This document shows, one piece after another, positions 18,750 to 27,432 of a DNA stretch of 48,020 nt. Positions within the stretch are counted from its first letter, which is position 1; every line of letters starts with the position of its first letter. This DNA is from an unicellular cyanobacterium SU3 (lineage in GTDB: Bacteria; Cyanobacteriota; Cyanobacteriia; Cyanobacteriales; Microcystaceae), in contig NETF01000175.1 of assembly GCA_002172675.1 (NCBI GenBank), positions 1 through 48,020 of the forward strand. The letters run 5' to 3'. A program made the position numbers and the translations under genes. Below the pieces are notes generated by a model, which did no database searches, was not told the DNA's origin, and saw only the letters and a list, made by a program, of their open reading frames with translations.

Positions 18750-19406
18750 ATGAAAAGATATTTAGTTGCACCTTCACTGCTTGCAGCCGATTTTACCAAT
18801 CTTCATAAAGAAATAACCATGCTAAATGAGAGTGAAGCAGATTGGCTTCATTTCGATGTAATGGATGGTCGTTTTGTTCCTAATATCTCTTTTGGTTTGC
18901 CCGTTTGTAAAGCAATTAAAAGCATTTCAAAAAAACCGATAGATGTTCATTTAATGATTGTTGAACCTGAGAAGTACCTAAAAGCATTTCGTGAAGCAGG
19001 AGCAGATTCCATATCTGTGCATATTGAAGCATGTCCACATCTGCATAGAGTAATAGCTGAAATCAAAGAATTAGGATGCTTGGCTGGTGTGGCTATCAAT
19101 CCGCATACTGCCATAGATTTACTTGTTCCAATTTTACCAGATATAGATTTTGTGAACATTATGACCGTAAACCCGGGGTTTGGTGGACAAAAGTTTATTC
19201 AGAGCTCTCTTATAAAAATTAGGAAACTAAGGGCTTTAGCCAATGAATTAAACCCTGAGTTGCATATAGAAGTAGATGGTGGTGTTGATTTAAGTAACAT
19301 TGAAGCAATAAAAGAAGCAGGGGCTAATATTTTTGTAGCTGGAAGTGCTGTATTTAAAGCAGAAAATCCAAAAACAGTTATTCAAAAATTGAAAACTGGT
19401 TCATGA
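18750..19406 (+). CDS. rpe: ribulose-phosphate 3-epimerase
   Basis: This enzyme interconverts D-ribulose 5-phosphate and D-xylulose 5-phosphate in the pentose phosphate pathway. It is a cytoplasmic TIM barrel of 218 residues, the usual length. The metal and catalytic residues are visible: His34, Asp36 and Asp39 in HFDVMDGRFVPN, His67 in DVHLMIVEP, and the Asp of EVDGGV near residue 176. The phosphate-binding MTVNPGFGGQKF loop is intact. The ATGA overlap with the next gene indicates an operon with an exported peptidase. Confidence is high. Confidence 0.96.
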   Translation: MKRYLVAPSLLAADFTNLHKEITMLNESEADWLHFDVMDGRFVPNISFGLPVCKAIKSISKKPIDVHLMIVEPEKYLKAFREAGADSISVHIEACPHLHRVIAEIKELGCLAGVAINPHTAIDLLVPILPDIDFVNIMTVNPGFGGQKFIQSSLIKIRKLRALANELNPELHIEVDGGVDLSNIEAIKEAGANIFVAGSAVFKAENPKTVIQKLKTGS

Positions 19407-20290
19407 AAATAGTTATTTCTCTCCTTTTATTAATTCTAACGTTTACTCAGGCCTACAGCCAATCTCCAGATAGCAGTCATTTAGCTCTGCAAGTAGTTAA
19501 AGCTTTAGCCTCTAGTAAAATGGAAGGGAGGGAAAGTGGCACAAATGGGAATACTTATGCCAGGGAATACATCATTAATCAACTTACTTTGCTAAATTTT
19601 GAAGTTCAAACAGATACTTTTCAATTCAAAATAGATAAGCAATCAATACAAGGAATTAACATTAGTGCTGAGGTAAAAGGCAAAAAGTTTCCAGAAAAAT
19701 ACCTGGTATTAACTGCGCATTATGATCATTTGGGCATAAGAGAGGGAGATATTTACTACGGAGCCGATGACAATGCCTCAGGCGTAGCAGCAGTGATTGT
19801 TATCGCCAAGGCAATAAAAGACCTTTCATTATCACATTCAATTCGCATAGTACTGTTAGATGCTGAAGAAAAAGGACTTAAAGGAGCTTTTCATTTTGTT
19901 GAAAATGCATCTATTCCATTAAATAATATTTTGCTCAATATTAATCTAGATATGATAAGTCAGTCAAGTACTAATGAATTATTTGCTTGTGGAGTTTATC
20001 ATTATCCTTGGTTAAGGGGAATAGCAGACGAAACCGCTGATGATTTTACCAATTTTACACTTAAATTCGGTCATGATTTTCCTGGTACTGGTAGTGAAGA
20101 TTGGACACAACAGTCGGATCATTTCCCTTTTCATGAACAAGGGATTCCATTTATTTACTTTGGAGTAGAAGACCATCCATACTACCATGATCCTGAAGAT
20201 ACTTTTGATAAAATACCTCAAGATTTCTTTATTGAAGTCGTAAATTTTTTAACTGCATTTGTCATTGATGTTGACAGAAAAATTGAGTAA
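19403..20290 (+). CDS. exported M28-family zinc aminopeptidase
   Basis: A signal peptide (about 1-19) precedes a 275-residue M28 domain. The two-zinc site is visible: the His of LTAHYDHLG (near 105), the Asp of YGADDNASG (near 121), the Glu pair of DAEEKG (about 154-155), the Asp of NLDMIS (near 183) and the His of YYHDPEDT (near 262). M28 enzymes remove N-terminal amino acids from peptides. The start codon overlaps the rpe stop by four bases (ATGA), implying coupled translation. The lipoprotein RidA follows 20 bp downstream. Confidence 0.93.
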   Translation: MKIVISLLLLILTFTQAYSQSPDSSHLALQVVKALASSKMEGRESGTNGNTYAREYIINQLTLLNFEVQTDTFQFKIDKQSIQGINISAEVKGKKFPEKYLVLTAHYDHLGIREGDIYYGADDNASGVAAVIVIAKAIKDLSLSHSIRIVLLDAEEKGLKGAFHFVENASIPLNNILLNINLDMISQSSTNELFACGVYHYPWLRGIADETADDFTNFTLKFGHDFPGTGSEDWTQQSDHFPFHEQGIPFIYFGVEDHPYYHDPEDTFDKIPQDFFIEVVNFLTAFVIDVDRKIE

Positions 20291-20310
20291 AACAAAAATT
20301 ACCCCTAATT

Positions 20311-20790
20311 ATGAAAAATATAACTATTGCGATTTTCTTATTAATGCTAGGATGCGCTGCTCCTAAAACAGAAGAAGTAAAAGAAAAAACAAATACTACT
20401 GAAGTTACACCACGTCAGATTGTCAAGACTGACAAAGCCCCTTTACCTATTGGTCCGTACAACCAAGGTATAGTGGTAGGCAATACTTTATACGCGGCGG
20501 GTCAAATTGCAATAAATCCTACTTCAAATGAAATGATTACAGAAAGTATAGAAGCAGAAGCAAATCAAGTGCTTCAAAATCTAAAACAGGTTATAGAAGC
20601 AGCTGATTTTTCAATGGATCAAGTGGTAAAAACTACTATTTACATGACAGATTTAAATAATTTCTCTGTAGTAAATGAAATTTATGGCAAATACTTTAAA
20701 GAAGGAAACGCACCTGCTAGAGTAACTGTACAAGTAGCTGCATTGCCAAAAAATGCGAGTCTAGAAATCTCAATGATTGCTGTTAAATAA
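20311..20790 (+). CDS. lipoprotein RidA/YjgF-family deaminase
   Basis: The N-terminus is a lipoprotein signal (LLMLGC, lipidated Cys15), followed by a 25-residue low-complexity spacer and a full RidA domain (about 38-159). The catalytic pair of the active RidA subgroup is present: Arg137 in NAPARVTV and Glu152 in ASLEIS, 15 residues apart as in E. coli RidA. RidA hydrolyses reactive enamines or imines made by PLP enzymes, normally in the cytosol. A lipid-anchored copy would act in the periplasm or on the outer membrane. It shares an operon with rpe and the M28 peptidase. Confidence 0.9.
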   Translation: MKNITIAIFLLMLGCAAPKTEEVKEKTNTTEVTPRQIVKTDKAPLPIGPYNQGIVVGNTLYAAGQIAINPTSNEMITESIEAEANQVLQNLKQVIEAADFSMDQVVKTTIYMTDLNNFSVVNEIYGKYFKEGNAPARVTVQVAALPKNASLEISMIAVK

Positions 20791-20796
20791 AGCCAA

Positions 20797-22275
20797 TTAA
20801 TCAGACATCAAATTATCGAAAAATCCTTTGGAAGCTACTTCAAATGTAGGGTTTAAGGTTAGGTTATCTAGAATTTGCATCATTTCATCTTCCTCCAAAT
20901 AGGCGTAACGCTTATTGGAAAGTACATAAATATATTGATTTGTAGCAAACTGCACTTCATTAGGAAAGTCCACATATTTCTTAGTATTTGGATGCCTCCT
21001 TCTTAATTTGGTTAACCAAGCATGTTTATTTTGTACTGAAATTGAATCCTTCCTATTTCTTCTTGAAGGAGTGTAGACATTTTTAAAAACTGTAGCTACA
21101 GTACCAGCATCGAAATACCTTGAGGCATTCAATTCCCATTCACCTTTGCGTTTATCATAAAATATAAAATTGGTCTTATCATGCTTTTCTATAAATGCCC
21201 CTGTTTTACCCGGAACTTCATTTAGCTTACGAAAATGAACATACACTAATTCACCATAATTATCTGGTGTATTCTGTAAAATAGCTAATTTCTCATACAG
21301 CGCTTTGTATGATAATAATCCATTTCCAGCACCAATGGTAGAGGCAAATGAATCTATATTTTCTTGCGAACTCTTTTCGGACTGTATTAAATACAAATAC
21401 TTACCAGAAATATCGTGCAATACCATATATCTGAAAACCTTTCCCTTTCTCGGTTCTATATTTACTGCAAACCCGTTCAGTTTTAATTGGCTATTAATTG
21501 AACGTGGAATGGTTTCATCAAAATCATACTCCCTAGTATTCACAATGCGTTCAGCATATACTTTACTCACATCAGCTCCAAGTTCATGAGCAGGATTGAG
21601 TGCTACCACATCAACAGTATAACGTAGTCCTATTAATTCATCGACATAAACAATCTCTGCTATAGCTTCAGCAGCATTAATTAATTTTGGTGGATACACA
21701 CCTCTTGGCATATCAAACACATTCACTTTTAAGGAAGTACGCTTTAAAATATCTACGCTATCACTAGGCTGGACAATTTTTACATTTTCAACGGAATAGT
21801 TTTCACTGTAGGGAGCTACTTTCAGAAGTTTTATTAATGCTTCGCTATAAATTGGAGACGAGATACTATCTGGTAATTGTAAAGGCTCATAAGTATTTTC
21901 AAAAGTCATTTCATGGGTGCTAACCTGATTAAAGTTTACAATGTCTAAATACATGAAACTAAAAGCGTCTTCAAACTCAATGCGCTTAGCGATGGCAGAT
22001 TCTAAAGTATTAAATGCCCCGGTTAATAGCATGAACCAAACACCGGTCTCTTTTTCATTCACTTTCACCTGATAAACTGGAATACCCATTTCTTTGGTTC
22101 TTGCCAGTGCGTTCCAAGCATCGTCGGGACTGCGATATTTTTCTATGATAATGGCATAGGGTTTATCCTGATTGAATTTTATGATTTCTTGCTGACAATT
22201 GGTAAAAAAAACAAGAACAATAAGGAAGTTTGCCCAAAAGAATATTTTCTTATCGAAAAAAATAGTACTGAGCAT
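20797..22275 (-). CDS. lipoprotein with N-terminal SPOR-like domain, otherwise unknown
   Basis: The first 27 residues look like a lipoprotein signal with Cys27 (VFFTNC). Residues about 38-115 resemble a SPOR repeat (PYAIIIEKYRSPDDAWNALA, then VYQVKVNEKETGVWFMLLTG), which in other proteins binds denuded peptidoglycan. The remaining 370 residues match nothing I recognise. They are rich in charged and aromatic residues and include paired beta-strand-like segments. The gene converges on ridA with a 6-bp gap. A role in the cell envelope or division is an inference from the SPOR-like part alone. Confidence 0.6.
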   Translation of the reverse strand: MLSTIFFDKKIFFWANFLIVLVFFTNCQQEIIKFNQDKPYAIIIEKYRSPDDAWNALARTKEMGIPVYQVKVNEKETGVWFMLLTGAFNTLESAIAKRIEFEDAFSFMYLDIVNFNQVSTHEMTFENTYEPLQLPDSISSPIYSEALIKLLKVAPYSENYSVENVKIVQPSDSVDILKRTSLKVNVFDMPRGVYPPKLINAAEAIAEIVYVDELIGLRYTVDVVALNPAHELGADVSKVYAERIVNTREYDFDETIPRSINSQLKLNGFAVNIEPRKGKVFRYMVLHDISGKYLYLIQSEKSSQENIDSFASTIGAGNGLLSYKALYEKLAILQNTPDNYGELVYVHFRKLNEVPGKTGAFIEKHDKTNFIFYDKRKGEWELNASRYFDAGTVATVFKNVYTPSRRNRKDSISVQNKHAWLTKLRRRHPNTKKYVDFPNEVQFATNQYIYVLSNKRYAYLEEDEMMQILDNLTLNPTFEVASKGFFDNLMSD

Positions 22276-22530
22276 ATTGCTTTTCTTAATTTATAAAAAT
22301 TAGGTTATGTTAGTTATGAGATATTTTTTACGTGTTATTTTGTGTGAAAAATAAGCCAATTTTTATGCTTAGATTTCTTTACATTTTTTTATATCGATAA
22401 TTAATTTGATTTTCGGTTTTGATTTATTTGATGAAAAAAATATGTTAGAAAATCTGGTATCTTTTTAAAGTTAAATTGATTATTGGATTATTGCAAAAAG
22501 CGTTTCACCCCATTCTTTCCAATAGCTTAA

Positions 22531-23814
22531 ATGGAAAAAGAACAACAAACAGATATTTTAATTATAGGAGCTGGTATAGCTGGCCTCTATACTGCCTATC
22601 TTTTAATTAATGAAGGTTACAAAGTAAGCATTTTAGAAGCCTCACCAACTTATGGAGGAAGAATTAAAAGCCTTACAGGTTTTGCCCCAATACCCATTGA
22701 ACTTGGCGCTGAGTACATACATGGTAAAAATTCTATACTGTATGAATTAGTTGATTATTTCAATGAAGAAATTATACCAATAAAAGATAAAAGTTATATC
22801 TGGTGGCAAGAGCAACTTTTAACTGAAAAGCAGGCAATTAAAAATAAAGAAATAGCAGCAGCCTTTGATTTTATGGACAATTCTTGGCGATACCAAGGAG
22901 ATGAAATAGAAGTAGATAATTACCTAAAAGAACAAGCATTCTATAAAAATACCAGCCAAATTTTAGAAGTATTTGGAATGGAGTATGGTACAACAAATAA
23001 TTACTTAGGGCTTAAAAGCTTGGCTAAAGCTGAAGAAATGTGGACTTCTGGCGATGAGCATTACAAGCTAAAAACACCAATGATCAATATACTAAGGGAA
23101 TTTATTGATTGCGCCAGTCCATATATTGCTTACAATCAGGCAGTGAATCATATAGATTATTCACAAGAAGACACTATTAAAATCAGGACTGCTAAGGAAA
23201 AAATTTATGAGGCTAAATATGTAGTTTGCACTGTGCCGCTCACTATGTTAAAAAATAACAGCATTGAATTTTTGCCAGAGTTACCAATCAATAAAAAAAA
23301 GGCACTCGAATCATTGGGAATGGATGCTGGAGCAAAAGTTTTCTTAAAATTCAAAAAACGTTTTTGGAGAAAAAATATGTGGGAATTATTCGGAACGAGC
23401 TCTTCCCCACTCTATTACCAACTATTCCCTCAAAATCATGCTGAACATTCTATTCTAGTAGCATACCTTATGGGAGATTTTGCAGAATCTTTTTCAGCTA
23501 AAGGTAACCAAGCAGTTACAGATCTCGTATTAGAACTTGATTTGGTTTTTGGCAATCAGGTAGCGTCAAAAAATTTCGAAGACGCTTTTATAATGGATTG
23601 GAAAAAAGAGCCTTATATTGGCGGTGCCTATTCATATGATGCTCCTTATTCAGACGGAAAAAGGAGAAGTTTAGCCGAATCTATAGACAATAGACTGTTT
23701 TTTGGTGGAGAAGCTACCAATTACACAGGACATGCAGCAACAATGCATGGTGCTATGGAAACAGGCGACAGGTGTTATAAAGAAATTAAAAAGATATTTA
23801 AGCCACTTATATAA
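22531..23814 (+). CDS. FAD-dependent amine oxidase
   Basis: The 427-residue protein starts with a Rossmann FAD-binding motif, IIGAGIAGLYTAYLL (GAGIAG at 13-18), with Glu36 as the ribose-binding acid. The amine-oxidase motif EASPTYGGRIKS follows. The C-terminal FAD motif is FFGGEATNYTGHAATMHGAM near residue 390. It belongs to the monoamine/polyamine-oxidase-like family and would oxidise amines using O2. The substrate cannot be read from sequence. No signal peptide is visible, so it is likely cytoplasmic. It stands alone, divergent from the SPOR lipoprotein. Confidence 0.88.
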   Translation: MEKEQQTDILIIGAGIAGLYTAYLLINEGYKVSILEASPTYGGRIKSLTGFAPIPIELGAEYIHGKNSILYELVDYFNEEIIPIKDKSYIWWQEQLLTEKQAIKNKEIAAAFDFMDNSWRYQGDEIEVDNYLKEQAFYKNTSQILEVFGMEYGTTNNYLGLKSLAKAEEMWTSGDEHYKLKTPMINILREFIDCASPYIAYNQAVNHIDYSQEDTIKIRTAKEKIYEAKYVVCTVPLTMLKNNSIEFLPELPINKKKALESLGMDAGAKVFLKFKKRFWRKNMWELFGTSSSPLYYQLFPQNHAEHSILVAYLMGDFAESFSAKGNQAVTDLVLELDLVFGNQVASKNFEDAFIMDWKKEPYIGGAYSYDAPYSDGKRRSLAESIDNRLFFGGEATNYTGHAATMHGAMETGDRCYKEIKKIFKPLI

Positions 23815-23909
23815 ATTTTAACGTATTAATAAAAGACAATTTTTACGATTTTTTACACTTATCCTTATACCGATTCTGAAATCTTAATTTAAAAGAAAAC
23901 GAATGTCTT

Positions 23910-23917
23910 TATATTTG
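23910..23917 (+). promoter_or_regulatory. TAnnTTTG-like -7 element
   Basis: TATATTTG lies about 110 bp before the FecR-like gene at 24028, in a 213-bp gap otherwise without features. It matches the Bacteroidota -7 consensus; no well-spaced TTG was found upstream. Confidence 0.3.
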
Positions 23918-24027
23918 CAATAAAAATAAGGGCTTGGTTTTTAATGTTACCTTTATTAAACAATTAAATTCAAATCTAATTCTGGCATAATATTAAAGCC
24001 TTAAATGGAATTTAAATTTTATCGATT

Positions 24028-24861
24028 ATGAAGAACATTTTAGTATGTTTGGTTTTAATGCTTACTTCTTTGTTTACATATGCTCAAGATTACTTTGTAG
24101 CACATGTAAAAGGTGACATAGAAGTAAAAAGTAACAATGCAAAAGTAAAGGTTGGTGACCAACTAAATAAAGATGATGAACTTAGGTTTATAACTCAAGA
24201 TGCTAAAGCAGTAGTCTTAACCATGCAAGGTAAACGCATGGTAATCGACGGAAAAGAAACCAAAAAAAGTGCTGAAGGTGAATTTATTAGTTTTGTCTCA
24301 GATGTAGTGTTACCACTAAGTACTAATATTCAACTGAGTACTAGAGGTGGAGACCCTAGTAACATTCAGGATTTTAAAACCTTCTTTGGAGACGAGAAAT
24401 ATGTCATTATTGGTGATATATTAACTGTAAAGCCTGATCCAGGACAGTATCCACTAGATAATGGTTGGTCTTTTATTTATAGGTATGAAACAGGTTCTAG
24501 ACCAGTAAATAAAATTGTAGCTAACCAAGGTGACCAAATTATTTTAGACAAAAATCAATTGTATAAAACGAAAGGCATTGTCGTTGATCCTGAAAAATCA
24601 TATCCTGTTAAGCTATTTTATTTCAATAGTAACAACAAGGATGTGAAAGAATTAGTGACGTTTGAGCCAATCTTTGTAGATGAAAACACATTAACAGTAG
24701 AGTTACAGTCGGTAGCCAACTTCCTTGAAAATAATAATGTGATGAAAGGAAGGGATTTGATGGACGAACTTTACAAATTTGTAATTGATGTGCATGGTCC
24801 TATCAATAAAACTTTGTTTTTTAATTGGTTAGGCACAAAAGAATTAATTACAAGAGGATAA
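24028..24861 (+). CDS. exported FecR-like domain protein
   Basis: A signal peptide (about 1-20, ending YAQ) precedes a beta-rich segment (about 23-75) of the form 'VKGDIEVKSNNAKVKVGDQL...DAKAVVLTMQGKRMVIDGKE'-like text, which resembles a FecR fold. The next 200 residues are unassigned. A terminator-like hairpin follows, then the CHASE2-like membrane protein. FecR-domain proteins and CHASE2 sensors are found next to each other in other bacteria, which supports both weak calls. No anti-sigma N-terminus and no sigma factor gene are present. It probably acts in the periplasm. Confidence 0.55.
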   Translation: MKNILVCLVLMLTSLFTYAQDYFVAHVKGDIEVKSNNAKVKVGDQLNKDDELRFITQDAKAVVLTMQGKRMVIDGKETKKSAEGEFISFVSDVVLPLSTNIQLSTRGGDPSNIQDFKTFFGDEKYVIIGDILTVKPDPGQYPLDNGWSFIYRYETGSRPVNKIVANQGDQIILDKNQLYKTKGIVVDPEKSYPVKLFYFNSNNKDVKELVTFEPIFVDENTLTVELQSVANFLENNNVMKGRDLMDELYKFVIDVHGPINKTLFFNWLGTKELITRG

Positions 24862-24870
24862 ATTTGAGTA

Positions 24871-24898
24871 ACGGCAATCGAAAGATTGCCGTCTTTTA
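24871..24898 (+). terminator. GAAA-tetraloop hairpin between FecR-like and CHASE2-like genes
   Basis: ACGGCAATC pairs perfectly with GATTGCCGT (9 bp) around a GAAA tetraloop, followed by CTTTTA. It lies 10 bp after the stop codon at 24861. The T-tract is short, so it may allow partial read-through into the gene at 24991. Confidence 0.65.
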
Positions 24899-24990
24899 TA
24901 TTAAGCTTTTCGTGCAATTAAATAATACTAGATAAGTTTTTTTAGAAAGACTTATTTTTTCAACTTTGTATTGATTTAATCCTGATTTTT

Positions 24991-26247
24991 TTGAAAACAA
25001 TACCACAGGAAAAACGAAAAACATTCATCCGTATAGGGCTAGCTGTTGCTCACGGTATTTTTTTAATTGTTGCTACCCTATTTTATCTCTCCATTACTTT
25101 TACCCTAGACGATGAGATTATCCTGATTCAAGCTTCTGCTGCCGTAAAAAATAAGTTATTAGGTCAAAAAGAAAGGCCAGATACAGACAGATTGCTTTTA
25201 GTAAATGTAAGCTGGGATAAGAAATTGATACCGAGAACAGATAGTTCGGGTTTTGTATTGGGTAATCAGGCAATAACCAACAGGGCTTCCATTGCTAAAT
25301 TATTACAAGCGATGAATCAAAAGCCTGACAATCATGAATTTTTATTGGTCGATGTAAACTTTATAGACCCTTCACCAGAAGATTCGTTGTTGGAAGCTGA
25401 GTTTGCTAGAGTAAAAAACTGTATAGTTTCTTATCATAAAGATCCAAAAGGAAAACCCATCTACCCTATTATAAAAGCACCATTGGGTTTATCAGACATG
25501 ATGGTAGATGACGAAGACAGAGATTTGGTTCTGAAGTACCATCTGATACAAGGCGATTCTTTGAAAACTACGCCTTTATTGATGTATGAACAAATACACG
25601 ATTCTAAGTTTGAAAAAGGATTTATCTACGATAAGCTAGGAGGAAAAAGCATTTTCAATTCATTTATACTTGATTATCCTGTTGATAAGTTTGATATTTT
25701 TAATCGAAACCTTTACAACTATCAATATATCAATGAAATGGTCAATCTGTCGCCAGCTTTTATACATGCCATGACCAAGGATAAAATAGTTATCGTAGGT
25801 GATTTCGAAGACCGTGATATACACAATACTATTTATGGTAAAACACCGGGCCCCCTCATCTTATTAAATGCTTTCTTAGCTTTGGAACGAGGCGATAACC
25901 AAGTTTCATTTGTATTTATATTTTTGTTATTACTGGCTTATTCGCTTATCTCCTATAAAGCCATTACAGTAAATGATCCAATTACCGTTTGGGTAAAGAA
26001 AAAATTTAAAGATTATAATTTCATTGTTGAATTTACTGCAGACGTAACTTTCTACCTCATTTGCTTTGGCATCGTTTCAATTATCACTTATTATTCGTTT
26101 GGCATCCATTTAGCCATTTTATTTTTATCGTTTTATATGCACTTTTTAGAAGTGGGCTTGGTGGCGCTAGATGAGAACAAAAGAGAAAAGGCAGCTAAGA
26201 AATTGGCTGCTGTAGAGCAGGAAAATAAAGATGAAGTATCAAGCTAG
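24991..26247 (+). CDS. CHASE2-like membrane sensor without output domain
   Basis: The start is TTG at 24991; no ATG lies in frame before the first membrane helix. One helix (about 13-34) is followed by an extracytoplasmic domain (about 60-295). Its end reads KIVIVGDFEDRD, then TPGPLILLNAFLALERGD, matching the 'KIVLIG...PGV.ihAn.l..l..gd' shape of CHASE2 domains. Three more hydrophobic helices (about 305-390) and a short charged tail end the protein at residue 418. CHASE2 normally precedes a kinase or cyclase; here nothing follows. It probably works with the FecR-like protein upstream. The last 9 bp overlap the convergent DUF58 gene. Confidence 0.6.
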   Translation: MKTIPQEKRKTFIRIGLAVAHGIFLIVATLFYLSITFTLDDEIILIQASAAVKNKLLGQKERPDTDRLLLVNVSWDKKLIPRTDSSGFVLGNQAITNRASIAKLLQAMNQKPDNHEFLLVDVNFIDPSPEDSLLEAEFARVKNCIVSYHKDPKGKPIYPIIKAPLGLSDMMVDDEDRDLVLKYHLIQGDSLKTTPLLMYEQIHDSKFEKGFIYDKLGGKSIFNSFILDYPVDKFDIFNRNLYNYQYINEMVNLSPAFIHAMTKDKIVIVGDFEDRDIHNTIYGKTPGPLILLNAFLALERGDNQVSFVFIFLLLLAYSLISYKAITVNDPITVWVKKKFKDYNFIVEFTADVTFYLICFGIVSIITYYSFGIHLAILFLSFYMHFLEVGLVALDENKREKAAKKLAAVEQENKDEVSS

Positions 26248-27111
26248 ACTGTTTCTTTGCTTTAGAAAAGTCTGTAAAAATTTTCCCACATCTTCCGTCA
26301 TAATCACTTTTTGATACAAAACTCCTTGAGCCAGTAAATTGTCTTGCAGCTTTTCAGTAAAGTTTTTTAACTGAGCAGTATAACTTGTTTTTAATTTTTT
26401 AGTATTGGTTTGAATTACACTTCCACTTTCTAAATCTTTGAAAGTATTGGCTTTTATAAAATCTAAGTTTATTTCTTTTTCCCCAAATAGCTGAAAAAGT
26501 AGAACTTCTTTGTCCATCGCAGCATATAACTTTAATAAATCTGTAACTTCAGATTGATATTCGTACATATCCGAAAAACATATAACCATTCCCCTACCTT
26601 TCTGAATGGGCAAATCTTTACCAATAGGCCATTTTTCTAATGCTTTAACCTGAAGCAATTCATGCAAAAAATACTTAAAATAAGAAGCCGATCTTTTAGG
26701 GGGAAGTTGTTTGGTTTCTAAGCTATTCAATGCTACTAGACTCAATAAATCACCTTGTTGGTTAGCTAAGTAAGCCAAGCAAGCCGTAAGCAATTTGGCA
26801 TAGTGCAATTTACTCAAACCGTCTTCAGTATAATTCATAGAAGCTGAAGCATCAATAAGAAAAGTGATGGTAGTATTGGTTTCAATTTCAGACTCTTTTA
26901 TATAATATTTACCAGAGCGCGCCAATAATTTCCAATCTAATTGTCTTAAATCATCGCCTGGTTGGTAGGCTTTGTATTGGCTAAACTCCTGCCCTTGCCC
27001 AGCCCTCACATTTCTATTAGCGCCAGCCAAGAAGCCCTCTACAACTTTCCTAGCCAGTAATTCTAAGCCTTCAACAGAGGAAATATCTTTTGCTGCTAGG
27101 AGGTTTTGCAT
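26239..27111 (-). CDS. DUF58 (vWA-like) protein, MoxR partner type
   Basis: The 290-residue protein carries the DUF58 signature FSQYKAYQPGDDLRQLDWK (about 43-61) and a von Willebrand A-like metal site Asp87-x-Ser89-x-Ser91 (DASASM). DUF58 proteins usually sit beside MoxR AAA+ ATPases, and the pair is thought to assist protein maturation or metal insertion at the membrane. Here MoxR is 4.2 kb away on the same strand, separated by a beta-CASP nuclease gene and two plus-strand genes. No membrane helix is visible. It overlaps the CHASE2-like gene tail to tail by 9 bp. Confidence 0.88.
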   Translation of the reverse strand: MQNLLAAKDISSVEGLELLARKVVEGFLAGANRNVRAGQGQEFSQYKAYQPGDDLRQLDWKLLARSGKYYIKESEIETNTTITFLIDASASMNYTEDGLSKLHYAKLLTACLAYLANQQGDLLSLVALNSLETKQLPPKRSASYFKYFLHELLQVKALEKWPIGKDLPIQKGRGMVICFSDMYEYQSEVTDLLKLYAAMDKEVLLFQLFGEKEINLDFIKANTFKDLESGSVIQTNTKKLKTSYTAQLKNFTEKLQDNLLAQGVLYQKVIMTEDVGKFLQTFLKQRNSLA

Positions 27112-27432
27112 ATTTGGCTGATATTAATGATCAAGACTTAAAACTATTACTTTTTAAAGAATAATCATAAAATGGATTTTATGGAGAAAATAAATTCTTT
27201 AAGTAATTAATTGGTACAAACATCGAGTATAAAAGATAAAATAAATGTAGTTCGATAATTTTAAAAAACACCCTAAAAATTAACAATTAATGGTTATGTA
27301 GAAAATGAATAGATGCTTTAGTTTTAAAAGATAATTTCAGGAATTATTGGAGTATTGAGCAGAATAATAGTATTAAAGATATTTTAATCAGAAATTCTAT
27401 AACATCGTAATTTAAACATCTTCATACCTCAC
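27112..27432. other. non-coding divergent gap
   Basis: These 321 bp separate divergent genes and should hold promoters for DUF58 and the 27433 gene. I see only a perfect 7-bp AT-rich inverted repeat (CATAAAA/TTTTATG, 27166-27183, loop TGGA), 55 bp upstream of the DUF58 start. No gene or RNA was recognised. Confidence 0.5.
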
